Positions 11,173 to 25,140 of a stretch of 64,000 bases of DNA are shown here, in pieces. The notes under the pieces were generated by a model. The model saw only the letters and a program-made list of their open reading frames with translations. It ran no database searches and was not told where the DNA came from. The first letter of the stretch is position 1. Each line of letters opens with the position of its first letter. The stretch covers positions 124,001 through 188,000 of the forward strand of contig JAMXDE010000058.1 of assembly GCA_026770025.1 (NCBI GenBank). The letters are read 5' to 3'. Both the position numbers and the translations under genes were made by a program. Source of the DNA: Craspedostauros australis (Eukaryota > Bacillariophyta > Bacillariophyceae > Mastogloiales > Achnanthaceae).

Positions 11173-14100
11173 TCATCCACCCAGAGTCTCTCCTTTCCAG
11201 AATAGAAGCGGCCTCACTAACGGCCAGTACTTCGCCCATGGAAGGAACTTGGTCATGACATCGGCTACGTTTTCCGTTCCGTCTATCTTGCAGAAATGCA
11301 GGATCTTCGCAGCTACTGCGGCACGCACGCGGTGGTACGCCAATGCGTTGTGTCGTTTGGACAACACACTGTTGGGAATGGTGGAGGAAGTGATCACACT
11401 CTGGTTGTCTCCGAACATCCAGGCGGGTCCGTCCAGTGGAATCCCCATTGCACGAAGAGTAAGGCGCATCGCAATCACTTGCTCTGTTGCCTGTCTTGCC
11501 GCGACGAATTCCGATCCATAGGTTGCAGTCTCGACGGTGGTCTGGCGCTTGCTGAACCATTCGATGGGTGTCTGGTTGAGCAGATGGAGAACACCAGTTG
11601 CAGATTTGCCTGTCACTTTGCAGTGCATGAGATTGGCATCTACAAACGTCGTCATACGAACTGCCTTGCCCTTGGGTGTTGGATCGTCGTCCGCGGTCTC
11701 CTCTTCGGCATCACCATACACAGAGTACATCCATTCATGGTCAGGAACCTTGAAGAAGCGCTCGTGATCTGGAATCCCTGTTCTGAACCTGATGGCGGCG
11801 TCAGAACGCTTTCGGAGGTATCCATACACACGTTTAGCGCGGTCCATGTGACCAATCCTGGGTTGAGCTCTGAATCTAGACAAAGTCATCACAGCTGCAG
11901 CAATATCAAACCGTCCCAATGTGATGCACCATTGAAGGGCACCGATGAGTGATTGAAACTGTCTGGTCTCTACAGGGTTTAGTTCACGTGATGTGTCTAG
12001 CTCGGGGGCGTCGTTGTGTTCCATGGGACTGGTGTAGGTCCGTGGAAGCTCCCCATGCACCTGTTCGTAATTCGCCAGCATCCGTTTGATGTAAGATTGC
12101 GGGCTCATAGTCAGGGTTCCGTCTTTGTCACGGTCGAAGTCTGCGCCGAGGTGATACTTGATTGGTCCTACACCTTTCAACTTGTACTTGTACTTGTTGA
12201 TGAGCGTGTCGAAGAATGACTGTGGGTCTTCCATGACGGCCATCAGATCATCTACGTACACACAGATGTATTCCCAGCATCTACCAGCATCCCTCATCCA
12301 CACATCCGGATCAGCTTTGCACTGAAAGAACTTCATGTCTCGGAGTGTGTCGGCCAGAGACTCGTGGAATCGAGCACCGGACGTGCGTAGTCCGTAGAGC
12401 GCTTTCACAATGATCATCATGTGACCAGCAAACTCTTGGAACTCAGGACCAGCTACGAAACAGATCTTCTCCTTTGTGTAGGCTTCTAGATAGGCATTAC
12501 CAATATCACCCACCATGGGTTTGAGGTTGTTGAGTTCCGCAGCAAGCAGTGCAATCCTGAATGATCTGAGATTGACTACTCCTGCATATGCCATATCCTT
12601 GCATGGATCTGTTAGGTGGCCTCCTGCTACACATCTTGCCTTGTGCCGAAGATCGTGCTTCACGTCGTACACCCAGAGGAGCTTGATCTGCTTGTATCCG
12701 TCTGGTTTCCGAGCGTTCTTGCCGAGATCCATGAACGTGCCATACTCGTGGAGCTGATCCATTTCTTTTCTCTCAGCATCTACCCACTTGGAGTTGCCGT
12801 TCTTCTCATCAAGTTGGCGTGCTTCTTTTCCGTTCCGTGGAACTTGAACACCAAACTTGAAGATAGGACCTTGTGCACGAGCCTTGCGTTTACCAGCATT
12901 GATGAGACGGTTGAGTTTCTTCTTTCTCTTTGCTAGTTTACGGAATCTTTTCCAGCCAGGCAGACCGAGGAGGTTGTTGTCTGCGGCGTACTTTGCACAG
13001 GATACAGGGTCGTCTTTGGCGATCACATCCAGTGGTTCCATGGTCACACTGCCATCCTCCCATTGTACCTTTACGTTGTAGGAGGAGCCGTTGTACTTGA
13101 TGTGACTGGAGTGGAATGGACCTTCATGACCGGTGATGGCTTTGAAAACGCACATCTCCCCGTCGCCGATCTCCTGTTCGTGCTGCTGTTCAATGATGTC
13201 AGCTAAATCCGTGTACGCGATGAGCTCTTCGGTGTCGTCGTCGCCGTATGCGATGAGCATCTTGATGTTGTCATGGTTAGCTGCGTCACCGTCCTTGATC
13301 TTGCGGATCACTCGAGCTCTCCACTTGAGACCATCCTGTTGATGGAGGAAGGTCAACCCGAGCAGCTCATCAGGACTGAACTTGGGGACTTTGACTACAC
13401 CTGGATCTGATTCTCCATGTGATGTGGCTACCAGGTCAGATAGTGCATGCACAACGGGTTGTCTAGCTTTAGGTGTGCTGTCACTGTCGAAATCTTCTGG
13501 ATTTTCGGTTTCGCTAGCTTCGTCACCCACGTTACCATCCTCCCCAGAATCAGGCAGGGGGTAGTCTGCCCGTAGGTTTCGCGCGTCATCAGACACACGT
13601 CGGATGCTTGAGCGTGGCAACAGCCGTTGCGTTGCGTCATCCAGTACCCAGAACGTCAGTTCGTCACCCTTGTGCTCGCACGGTCCAGCCCAGCGCCCAC
13701 GGCGTTCTTGCGTGGTGCCAGGGAAGGCAGCGTTCCCAACCTTGTAGTACACCGGCTCCCACCAGTGGAAGTTGAGATACTTGCCCACGTCGGGACGTTG
13801 GCCAGTGGCGGCTTGGATGGGTGTGATGTGACCGGCTGTGGACTGCGACAGGTGGTTGAGCAGCCCCACGACGTACAAGGTGCAGATGAGCCAGAACCTG
13901 GCAGGGGTACCAGTTCGGTCCATGATGCCGTTGGTGGTGCGCTTGATATCCTGGATGCGTCGCTCGACAGGATTCTGATGTTGGTGGTGTGGTTCGGACT
14001 GGTGGTCTGCAATGCAGTACTGCCGGAGGATGTCCTTCATCTTGCCTCCGATCTGCGCTGTGGCGTTGTCGGACATCAACACGTCCATGGCACCATGCTC

Positions 14101-14328
14101 CCGAATGAAGTCTTGCACAACATGGGGAACATGGGATTCGCTTGCCAGAGGGTACGCCGCTGTGAGGCGCGTGTTGGATCCCACAAACACCTGTACCATG
14201 GTACATCCACCATGTCCGGGGACGCCATCGTGATGAGCAGGCGTGTCAGAGAACAACGTGTCCATGGAAACAACATCGTGTAGTCGGTTGACATTGGCTG
14301 CGGGGAATCTAGACTTATAGTGTTTGCG
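11173..14328 (-). mobile_element. Copia-B pol part: integrase, RT, RNase H
   Basis: Minus-strand coding region very similar to the Copia-C polyprotein. In order it has an integrase core (SMDTLFSDTP, VLMSDNATAQ, QNPVERRIQD), a linker, an RT (VYDVKHDLRHKARCVAGG, CVYVDDLMAV) and an RNase H (TFVDANLMHCKVTGKSATG, EWFSKRQTTVETATYGSEF). It ends at FWKGETLGG just before the 3' LTR. The insertion of Copia-C marks its upstream limit. Confidence 0.9.
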
Positions 14329-14333
14329 CATGG

Positions 14334-15041
14334 TATCAACATCTAGATCGAAATTAAGGTACCCATCTCCCATGACTGAAACGTGATTCGTTATTTCTGA
14401 TTCGACTCGATTTGAGAGTATAGTCGAGTGAGTCTTGATACACGATTGAGATTCAGTCACTACAGTCATCGAATCTGACGTAGGCGCTGACATCATCGAT
14501 GACATCAGAGGATCGGTCATTGTGATCCTCGGAATCGAGATTATGTTTTAGTCATGGTACGCTGACCTGTCTAGCCATGCCGAGTGCATCATCGAGCACG
14601 TGGCAACAATACTTAGGATCCAGAACAACATCGTCAGAGGTGATGCATGCACCTCGCCGACGTAGACGGATCAATCCATATGTGATCAAACAGAGATCAA
14701 GACCAGACAAGATCAGACAGAGATGAAGAAAGACCAAGGGTGGAGATAACACGAGATATCGTGTAGATCAACATGCCATCTTGGGCAATGTTTTAGGAAA
14801 GACTGTGAGATACAACACGAGGTAATCGAACAGCACGTTAGCAACTGTGCAATAGGCACCATCATTAGAAATAGGAGATCATCATCTCATAATCCACACT
14901 CAATCATCAATTGACACACTAACTTAGCAACAACCAAATACACCAAACATCTCCAACTCCACCTGACGGATTGATCACCCTGGCGGCGTAGTAAGTGCAG
15001 TGTTTGGTGCCCCTTTTCCTGTGTGTAATTGCTGATTATCA
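14334..15041 (+). repeat. 5' LTR of Copia-C
   Basis: 708 bp from TATCAACATCTAGATCG to GCTGATTATCA. The sequence directly after it (GATTAACAGTCGC) is where a primer-binding site would lie. It is not the initiator-Met type TGGTATCAGAGC common in plant Copia. Confidence 0.92.
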
Positions 15042-16644
15042 GATTAACAGTCGCAAGCCTCTATCGTGAGAGTGAAAGCAACCTGAAGTGCTGCGCATGC
15101 CTTGGTGACATCACGCTGTCCCCTTCCTTTTGATTTCGGCCCAAGAAAGGCCCAACGCGTTCGTGACGACGAACCCAATTGCTCGTGTGTGCAGATTGCT
15201 ACGTGCCGCCACACCCGCTTCGCCCTGCCAAAGTGCAGAAAGGCTCACCCACTGTTGCGAATATCGCAGGTGGAGTAATTCTTCTCAACAAACCAAGTTC
15301 CGCACCACTGCGTTACTTACGATAGCTGGTCAGCTAAAAGACAAAGGTGCAAAAGCCCGTGAAGCAAGTCACACGTAAACACTTGGCCTGGTCAGCATCG
15401 ACAAAGGTGAAAGCCCGTGAAGCAAGATACACGTAAAAACTTGGAGCGGAAAGGCCCTCTGAAACCTATCGGCAATCTCAACTCGAGTTGTCGCGACCAG
15501 GTCAGTCGTTAACACTAAGTCTAAGCCGTACTTGAGATCGGTTAACGTCCAAAAGGGACGCAGAGATAACTGCTAACCAGACTAGCGTCTGCCCTTGACT
15601 GGGGAAGAAACGTGATCGGTAGAGATACCGCGGATGCAACCCGTAAAGCTAGCATTGTGCTGATAGCAATATCACCAAGTGAGTCTAACGACACCGGAAG
15701 GCAGGTATACGCTGGACGAAAACGCGAGTGGTGGAACCAGGTGAATCAAAGCAGTTGCTGGCACCTGGGGGGCACCGCGCTCATTAGCGTGCAAAATCCT
15801 GTTAGTATCAGGTACATCGGGCAAGCTGCTGCCGGATCTAAAAGACGTATAGCAAGCTGATCCGTGGCACTCAAAGGAGGCACGGATTGGATCGAAGGTC
15901 CAACTGGGTGAAACCAAAGGTGCATCACATCCTGGTGAAGCACAGCTGAACAAGCGCAAGAACACAGCGTTCGGAGAGACGAAATCCGAACGGGCAGGGC
16001 CATCCAACGCGCAATCCATCCGCGACGTTTCATCGTTTTTCAAGACTAACAAACCGACAACAATTCCATCAACAACGCCCATTTGCGCTCAGTCCACCTT
16101 CTGATTGGCTACGAATTCCTTCAGTTCGTACAATCACTGGCGCGTCATCACCGGCTCACAACTCCTTCGCCGTTCCAGTCATCCATCCGACTTCGGGTCG
16201 CGCGCCAACACATCACCCAAACGGGAAATTCACACGGTCCTGGTTGACATTTTCCATCGGTCATACTTCGCCTCGGGTTAAGCACGGTCATCTTCGCATT
16301 CATCAATCGGGAAATTCACACGGTCCCGTCTGGCCTTCCATCCGTCAGTCAGTCACAATTCGAGACACCGCGCACGGATTAACCGCAGTCCACTCGTGAC
16401 AACGTGCTACCGGTAACGCCTTCGCCATCACTGGCGCTTTGCATCCGGCACCTCTTCCATTCCCGACGAATTCCGACAAGCGCAGAAGTCCACCGTCACA
16501 TTCTGGCGAACGTTTCGACATCACAGCGGACGGCGCAGTCATTTCCAAGTGTGACCACTTTCCTGGGAGCTGCGGGAAAATACTCGTCCGATAATATTAG
16601 CAAATTGGACCAACGACCACATCATCGCAACGCCCAGCTACACG
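15042..16644 (+). other. Copia-C leader between 5' LTR and gag
   Basis: 1.6-kb non-coding leader, matched by an equivalent stretch in Copia-B (25141-26740, minus). It holds a 60-bp tandem duplication whose copies begin GACAAAGGTG at 15340 and 15400, and the block CGGGAAATTCACACGGTC twice (about 16222 and 16308). Short open frames on both strands here look incidental. Regulatory, priming or packaging signals are expected but not identified. Confidence 0.6.
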
Positions 16645-19600
16645 ATGTCCAACGCAATCCCAATCAACGACCCCATCCTGGCGCACGTCCTCAGCGTTCT
16701 CGGATATGACGACTCGTCTATTGAATGGCTTATCTTGCATACCGAAGATATCCGAACCATCATGGATTTCGCCTCGCTCCATCGTGAGGATATGCTCGAG
16801 TTCAATGCCACCATCGAACGATCTGATCCAGAACCCGACTACGTAGCCCAATTGTCTAAAGTAGCAGTCCGGAAATTAACCAACGCCATTGGCTGGTTCA
16901 GTGTTCAACCTAATCCCACTGTAGAGACATGGCGGGAACTCAACCAAGCTTCATACATGGAGTATGTCGCCCGGACGTTCACACCATCGCCCGCATCCTC
17001 GGCCGCCATGCCTGACACAGCCACCAGCGGATTCCCATTCGAGACAACGAAGACCGAACCAACAGAGAAGACCGGACACGACCTCGCCGCAGAGTTCAAT
17101 CGTAGCATCAAGCGTAACATTAGCGACTATCCCAAGTTGTCTGATGACAAGTACTTCGCTACATTCCATCGTCGTCTGCGTGCCACCGCTGCTGCTCATG
17201 GCATCTCAAATGTTCTCGATGTTGACTACACCCCACCCGATGAGCAAGCCGAGCTCTTCAAAGTGCAGTCCACCTTCCTGTTCAACGTGTTTGTATCCAA
17301 CCTGCAGACCACGAAGAGTAGGAAGTGTGTCACTCCGTATGAGTCGATCTGTGATGGTCAAGCCGTCTACTGCATGCTGGTCCGCGAGTACACCACCGGT
17401 GCCACCGCCGTCAACACCATCCGACGCATCCGAGACGACATCATCAAGTTCAAGCTGGATAAGCAGTGGCGCAAGACTCGTGAGCAGTTCCTGGACCTGT
17501 GGCAACACAAGGTTCACGAACTTGAGGCTTTGCGTGATGATCCAATCGACGACGCAACGAAGAAGGAGTGGTTGACCAACGCCATCGAGGCAGACAAGGC
17601 TCTGTACCAGTCTATCTTCCAGACTGACTACCTGCAGACCGCTATCCTGGCCTACTCACCCGGCAAGTCCGCAACCACCATGGAGTTCGACACCCTCGTG
17701 GAGCTCGTTCGGTCGTACGCCGTCCAACTCGATGGCCACGACGCCAACAAGCCAAAGACGCCACGGCAAGTCAACAACACTGATCAGCGCAAGCAACGCG
17801 GGAAGGATAAGGACGACGGACCCAATCTCTGGAAGCCCAACAAGGACTACAGCAAGGAGACGCGAGAACGGCTGCCGCGAGAGGAGTTCCAGAAGCTGTC
17901 GGATAAGCAACGCAGCGACTTCCTCCAAGCCCGGCGAGCCAAGTCTGGACGTGGTAAGAAGGACAAGCCTAGGCGTTCCGCCAACAACACCAATCGCAGT
18001 GGATCCACATCCAACCAGAACGACCAACAGGACACCCAGACCAACGACCAAGGTAGTAACAATAACAAATCTAGTTCTACCGGTGGCACAGCAATCAACC
18101 GTATGCTATCCAGTGCCATGTCTAGCGCGTCCGGGAGCCCGCCGGCTACCCTCGTCATTGACGGTCGCACCTACACCCTGTCTCACACGAACGTATCGTA
18201 CAAGTTCAACAACGCGAACGTGACTGTGCAAGGCGCATTGGTGGATGGAGGTGCGAACGGCGGTCTCGTTGGCGATGACATGCTGGTGATGGAGTCCACG
18301 TCCAACCGTGCTGATGTTTCTGGAATCGGTGACACAGAGATCAAGGATCTGGCGCTGGTCACGGCCACCGCTGTCATCCAGACCACCTCAGGACCGGTGA
18401 TCGGTTGGTTCCATCAGTATGCCAACTACGGGAAAGGACGCACCATCCATTCTGCCAATCAACTCGCAGCGTTTGGGTTGGATGTCAATGAGCGACCCAA
18501 GAACCTCCCTGGCGGTCGGCAGACCATCGTCACGCCAGACGGATTCATCATCCCGCTCACCGTGCGTCAAGGCCTCGCATACATGGACATGCACAAGCCA
18601 ACTCAAGCAGAGCTAGACGATCTGCCACACGTGTTCTTCACTTCCGACCAAGAGTGGGACCCATCTGTCCTGGACGGGGAGGCTGATCTGGACGACATTC
18701 CCGCAACCGAACGCGGCGAAGACGGAGACATCGACATCACCATCTCCAAGTGCGTTCAGTACGTTCAATCCGCTGCAACGCTCGGGGATGGGGAGAAGGC
18801 AACCAAGGCCGGGCCACGCAGCATCGTGGGTAAAGCGCCCAATTTCCATGCGCTACGGCCATACTTCGGGTGGATTCCAGCAGACCGCGTGCGTGACACT
18901 CTTGCATGTACTACCCAGTGGTACCGCATGTCTGAGCGTTATCCCATGCGTAAACACTATAAATCTAGATTCCCCGCAGCCAATGTCAGTCGACTACACG
19001 ATGTTGTTTCCATGGACACGTTGTTCTCTGACACGCCTGCTCATCATGATGGAGTCCCCGGACACGGCGGATGTACCATGGTACAGGTGTTTGTGGGATC
19101 CAACACGCGCCTCACAGCGGCGTACCCTCTGGCAAGCGAATCCCATGTTCCCCATGTTGTCCAGGACTTCATTCGGGAGCATGGTGCCATGGACGTGTTG
19201 ATGTCCGACAACGCCACGGCGCAGATTGGAGGCCAGATGAAGGACATCCTCCGGCAGTACTGCATTGCAGGCCACCAGTCCGAACCACACCACCAACATC
19301 AGAATCCTGTCGAGCGACGCATCCAGGATATCAAGCGCACCACCAACGGCATCATGGACCGAACTGGCACCCCTGCCAGGTTCTGGCTCATCTGCACCTT
19401 GTACGTCGTGGGACTGCTCAACCACCTGTCACAGTCCACAGCCGGTCACATCACACCCATCCAAGCCGCCACTGGCCAACGTCCCGACGTGAGCAAGTAC
19501 CTCAGCTTCCACTGGTGGGAGCCGGTGTACTACAAGGTTGGGAATGCTGCCTTCCCTGGCACCACGCAAGAACGACGTGGACGCTGGGCTGGACCGTGCG

Positions 19601-22104
19601 AGCACAAGGGTGACGAACTGACGTTCTGGGTACTGGATGACGCGACACAACGGCTGTTGCCACGCTCGAGCATCCGACGTGTGTCTGATGACGCGCGGAA
19701 CCTTCGGGCAGACTACCCCCTGCCTGATTCTGGGGAGGATGGTAACGTGGGTGACGAAGCTAGCGAAACCGAAAGTCCAGAAGATTTGGACAGTGACAGC
19801 ACACCTAAAGCTAGACAACCCGTGGTGCATGCACTATCTGACCTGGTAGCCACATCACATGGAGAATCAGATCCAGGTGTAGTCAAAGTCCCCAAGTTCA
19901 GTCCTGATGAGCTGCTCGGATTGACCTTCCTCCATCAACAGGATGGCCTCAAGTGGAGGGCTCGCGTAATCCGCAAGATCAAGGACGGAGACGCAGCCAA
20001 CCATGACAACATCAAGATGCTCATCGCATACGGCGATGACGACACCGAAGAACTCATTGCGTATACGGATCTAGCTGACATCATCGAACAGCAGCACGAA
20101 CAGGAGATCGGCGACGGGGAGATGTGCGTTTTCAAAGCCATCACCGGTCATGAAGGTCCATTCCACTCCAGTCACAGCAAGTACAACGGCTCCTCCTACA
20201 ACGTAAAGGTACAATGGGAGGATGGCAGTGTGACCATGGAACCACTGGACGTGATAGCCAAGGACGATCCTGTCTCATGCGCGAAGTATGCCGCAGACAA
20301 CAACCTCCTCGGTCTGCCTGGCTGGAAGCGATTCCGTAAACTAGCAAAGAGAAAGAAGAAACTCAATCGTCTTATCAATGCTGGCAAACGCAAGACCCGT
20401 GCACAAGGTCCTATCTTCAAGTTTGGTGTTCAGGTTCCACGGAACGGAAAAGAAGCACGCCAACTTGATGAGAAGAACGGCAACTCCAAGTGGGTAGACG
20501 CTGAGAGAAAAGAAATGGCTCAGCTCCACGAGTATGGCACGTTCAAGGATCTTGGAAAGAACGCTCGGAAACCAGACGGATACAAGCAGATCAAGCTCCT
20601 CTGGGTATACGACGTGAAGCACGACCTTCGGCACAAGGCAAGATGCGTAGCAGGAGGCCACTTAACGGATCCTTGCAAGGATATGGCATATGCTGGAGTA
20701 GTCAATCTCAGATCATTCAGGATTGCACTGCTTGCAGCAGAACTCAACAACCTCAAGCCCATGGTGGGTGATATCGGTAATGCCTATCTAGAAGCATACA
20801 CAAAGGAGAAGATCTGTTTCGTAGCTGGTCCTGAGTTCCAAGAGTTTGCTGGTCACATGATGGTCATTGTGAAAGCGCTCTATGGACTGCGCACATCTGG
20901 TGCTCGATTCCACGAGTCTCTGGCCGACACACTCCGTGACATGAAGTTCTTTCAGTGCAAAGCTGACCCGGATGTGTGGATGAGGGATGCTGGTAGATGC
21001 TGGGAATACATCTGTGTGTACGTAGATGATCTGATGGCTGTCATGGAAGACCCACAGTCATTCTTCGACACGCTCATCAACAAGTACAAGTACAAGTTGA
21101 AAGGTGTAGGACCAATCAAGTATCACCTCGGCGCAGACTTCGACCGTGACAAAGACGGAACCCTGACTATGAGCCCGCAATCTTACATCAAACGGATGCT
21201 GGCGAATTACGAACAGGTGCATGGGGAGCTTCCACGGACCTACACCAGTCCCATGGAACACAACGACGCCCCTGAGCTAGACACATCACGTGAACTAAAC
21301 CCTGTAGAGACCAGACAGTTTCAATCACTCATCGGCGCCCTTCAATGGTGCATCACATTGGGACGGTTTGATATTGCTGCAGCTGTGATGACTTTGTCTA
21401 GATTCAGAGCTCAACCCAGGATTGGTCACATGGACCGCGCTAAACGTGTGTATGGATACCTCCGAAAGCGTTCTGATGCTGCCATCAGGTTCAGAACGGG
21501 AATTCCAGATCACGAGCGCTTCTTCAAGGTTCCTGACCATGAATGGATGTACTCTGTGTATGGTGACGCCGAAGAGGAGACCGCGGACGACGATCCAACA
21601 CCCAAAGGCAAGGCAGTTCGAATGACGACGTTTGTAGATGCCAACCTCATGCACTGCAAAGTGACAGGCAAATCTGCAACTGGTGTTCTCCATCTGCTCA
21701 ACCAGACACCCATCGAATGGTTCAGCAAACGCCAGACCACTGTCGAGACTGCAACCTATGGATCGGAATTCGTCGCGGCAAGACAGGCAACAGAGCAAGT
21801 GATTGCGATGCGCCTCACTCTGCGTGCAATGGGGATTCCACTGGACGGACCCGCCTGGATGTTCGGAGACAACCAGAGCGTGATCACATCCTCCACCATT
21901 CCCAACAGTGTGTTGTCCAAACGACACAATGCATTGGCGTACCACCGCGTGCGTGCCGCAGTAGCTGCGAAGATCCTGCATTTCTGCAAGATAGACGGAA
22001 CGGAAAACGTAGCCGACGTCATGACCAAGTTCCTTCCATGGGCGAAGTACTGGCCGTTAGTGAGGCCGCTTCTGTTCTGGAAAGGAGAGACTCTGGGTGG
22101 ATGA
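16645..22104 (+). mobile_element. Copia-C gag-pol polyprotein frame
   Basis: One 1819-residue frame starting MSNAIPINDPILAHVLSVL. The gag part (to about residue 440) is followed by a Lys/Arg/Asn/Gln-rich stretch, a protease-like VDGGANGGLVGDD, an integrase core (SMDTLFSDTP, VLMSDNATAQ, ERRIQD), a linker, an RT with CVYVDDLMAV, and an RNase H (TFVDANLMHCK, ENVADVMTKFLP). Gag and pol share one frame, as in many Copia elements. No CCHC knuckle was noticed. It is closely matched by the two parts of Copia-B. Confidence 0.95.
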
Positions 22105-22128
22105 ACAAGACTCCCGACCATAGGGGAG

Positions 22129-22836
22129 TATCAACATCTAGATCGAAATTAAGGTACCCATCTCCCATGACTGAAACGTGATTCGTTATTTCTGATTCGA
22201 CTCGATTTGAGAGTATAGTCGAGTGAGTCTTGATACACGATTGAGATTCAGTCACTACAGTCATCGAATCTGACGTAGGCGCTGACATCATCGATGACAT
22301 CAGAGGATCGGTCATTGTGATCCTCGGAATCGAGATTATGTTTTAGTCATGGTACGCTGACCTGTCTAGCCATGCCGAGTGCATCATCGAGCACGTGGCA
22401 ACAATACTTAGGATCCAGAACAACATCGTCAGAGGTGATGCATGCACCTCGCCGACGTAGACGGATCAATCCATATGTGATCAAACAGAGATCAAGACCA
22501 GACAAGATCAGACAGAGATGAAGAAAGACCAAGGGTGGAGATAACACGAGATATCGTGTAGATCAACATGCCATCTTGGGCAATGTTTTAGGAAAGACTG
22601 TGAGATACAACACGAGGTAATCGAACAGCACGTTAGCAACTGTGCAATAGGCACCATCATTAGAAATAGGAGATCATCATCTCATAATCCACACTCAATC
22701 ATCAATTGACACACTAACTTAGCAACAACCAAATACACCAAACATCTCCAACTCCACCTGACGGATTGATCACCCTGGCGGCGTAGTAAGTGCAGTGTTT
22801 GGTGCCCCTTTTCCTGTGTGTAATTGCTGATTATCA
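22129..22836 (+). repeat. 3' LTR of Copia-C
   Basis: 708 bp, read as identical to 14334-15041. Preceded by the purine tract AGGGGAG and followed by the duplication CATGG. Confidence 0.93.
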
Positions 22837-22841
22837 CATGG

Positions 22842-25140
22842 GATAACGCTCAGACATGCGGTACCACTGGGTAGTACATGCAAGAGTGTCACGCACGCGG
22901 TCTGCTGGAATCCACCCGAAGTACGGCCGTAGCGCATGGAAGTTGGGCGCTTTACCCACGATGTTGCGTGGCCCGGCCTTGACTGCCTTCTCCCCATTCC
23001 CAAGCGTTGCAGCGGACTGAGTGTACTGAACGCACTTGGAGATGGTGATGTCGATGTCGTCGTCGTCGCCGCGTTCGGTTGCGGGAATGTTGTCCAGATC
23101 AGCCTCCCCGTCCAGGACAGATGGGTCCCATTCTTGGTCGGAGGTGAAAAACACGTGTGGCAGATCGTCTAGCTCCGCCTGAGTTGGCTTGTGCATATCC
23201 ATGTATGCGAGGCCTTGACGCACGGTGAGCGGGATGATGAATCCATCTGGTGTGACGATGGTTTGCCGGCCGCCAGGGAGGTTCTTGGGTCTCTCGTTGA
23301 CATCCAATCCAAACGCCGCGAGTTGGTTGGCAGAATGGATGGTGCGCCCTTTCCCGTAGTTGGCGTACTGATGGAACCAACCGACCACCGGCCCTGAGGT
23401 GGTCTGGATGACAGCGGTGGCCGTGACCAGCGCCAGATCCTTGATCTCTGCGTCGCCGATTCCAGAGACATCAGCACGGTTGGACGTGGACTCCATCACC
23501 AGCATGTCCTCACCAACGAGACCGCCGTTCGCACCTCCATCCACCAATGCGCCTTGCACAGTCACGTTCGCGTTGTTGAACTTGTACGATACGTTCGTGT
23601 GAGACAGGGTGTAGGTGCGACCGTCAATGACGAGGGTAGCCGGCGGGCTCCCGGACGCGCTAGACATGGCACTGGATAGCATACGGTTGATTGCTGTGCC
23701 ACCGGTAGAACTAGATTTGTTATTGTTACTACCTTGGTCGTTGGTCTGGGTGTCCTGTTGGTCGTTCTGGTTGGATGTGGATCCACTGCGATTGGTGTTG
23801 TTGGCGGAACGCCTAGGCTTGTCCTTCTTACCACGTCCAGACTTGGCTCGCCGGGCTTGGAGGAAGTCGCTGCGTTGCTTATCCGACAGCTTCTGGAACT
23901 CCTCTCGCGGCAGCCGTTCTCGCGTCTCCTTGCTGTAGTCCTTGTTGTGCTTCCAGAGATTGGGTCCGTCGTCCTTATCCTTCCCGCTTTGCTTGCGCTG
24001 GTCGGTGTTGTTGACCTGGCGCGGCGTCTTTGGCTTGTTGGCGTCGTGGCCATCGAGTTGGACAGCGTACGAACGGACGAGCTCAACGAGGGTATCGAAC
24101 TCCATGGTGGTCGTGGTTGTGCCGGGTGAGTAGGCCAGGATCGCGGTCTGCAGGTAGTCAGTCTGGAAGATAGACTGGTACAGCGCCTTGTCGGCCTCGA
24201 TGGCGTTGGTCAACCACTCCTTCTTCGTTGCGTCGTCGATCGGATCGTCCCGCAATGCCTCGAGTTCGTGCACCTTGTGTTGCCACAGGTCCAGGAACTG
24301 CTCACGAGTCTTGCGCCACTGCTTGTCCAGCTTGAACTTGATGATGTCGTCGCGGATGCGTCGGATGGTGTTGACCGCAGTAGCACCAGTGGTGTACTCG
24401 CGAACCAGCATGCAGTAGACGGCTTGGCCGTCACAGATCGACTCGTACGGAGTGACACACTTCCTACTCTTCGTGGTCTGCAGGTTGGATACAAACACGT
24501 TGAACAGGAAGGTGGACTGCACTTTGAAGAGCTCGGCTTGTTCATCGGATGGGGTGTAGTCAACATCGAGAACATTGGAGATGCCATGAGCAGCAGCGGT
24601 GGCACGCAGACGACGATGGAATGTAGCGAAGTACTTGTCATCAGACAACTTGGGATAGTCGCTAATGTTACGTTTGATGCTGCGGTTGAAGTCTGCGGCG
24701 AGGTCGCGTCCGGTCTTCTCCGTTGGTTCGGTTTTCGTTGGTTCGAAGGGGAATGCGCTGGTGGTTCCGTCAGGCATGGCAGCTGAGGATGCGGGCGAGG
24801 GTGTGAACGTCCGGGCGACATACTCCATGTACGAAGCTTGGTTGAGTTCCCGCCATGTCTCTACAGTGGGATTAGGTTGAACACTGAACCAGCCAATGGC
24901 ATTCGTGAATTTCCGGATTGCTACCTTAGACAGTTGGGCTACGTGGTCGGGTTCTGGATCAGGCACCTGGATGGTGACGTCCATATCGAGCATGTCTTCG
25001 CGATGGAGCGAAGCGAAATCCATGATGGTTCGGATCTCTTCGGTGTGCAAGATAAGCCATTCAGTAGACGAGTTGTCATATCCGAGAACGCTGAGGACGT
25101 GCGCCAGGATGGTGTCGTTGATTGGGATTGGGTTGGACAT
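22842..25140 (-). mobile_element. Copia-B gag/protease part
   Basis: Minus-strand coding region starting MSNPIPINDTILAHVLSVLG at 25140, highly similar to the first 770 residues of the Copia-C frame, including gag and the protease-like VDGGANGGLVGED. It is bounded by the Copia-C insertion at 22836/22841. Confidence 0.9.

Larger units (their letters stand above)
14334..22836 (+). mobile_element. Copia-C, innermost LTR retrotransposon, looks whole
   Basis: 8503 bp with 708-bp LTRs (14334-15041 and 22129-22836) that read as identical over their full length, and the duplication CATGG at 14329-14333 and 22837-22841. It sits inside Copia-B. A 1.6-kb leader precedes one long gag-pol frame (16645-22104), and a purine tract AGGGGAG (22122-22128) abuts the 3' LTR. 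Identical LTRs and an uninterrupted frame point to a very recent insertion. Ty1/Copia order (protease, integrase, RT, RNase H) is clear. LTR ends are TA...CA, a known non-canonical Copia variant. Confidence 0.95.
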
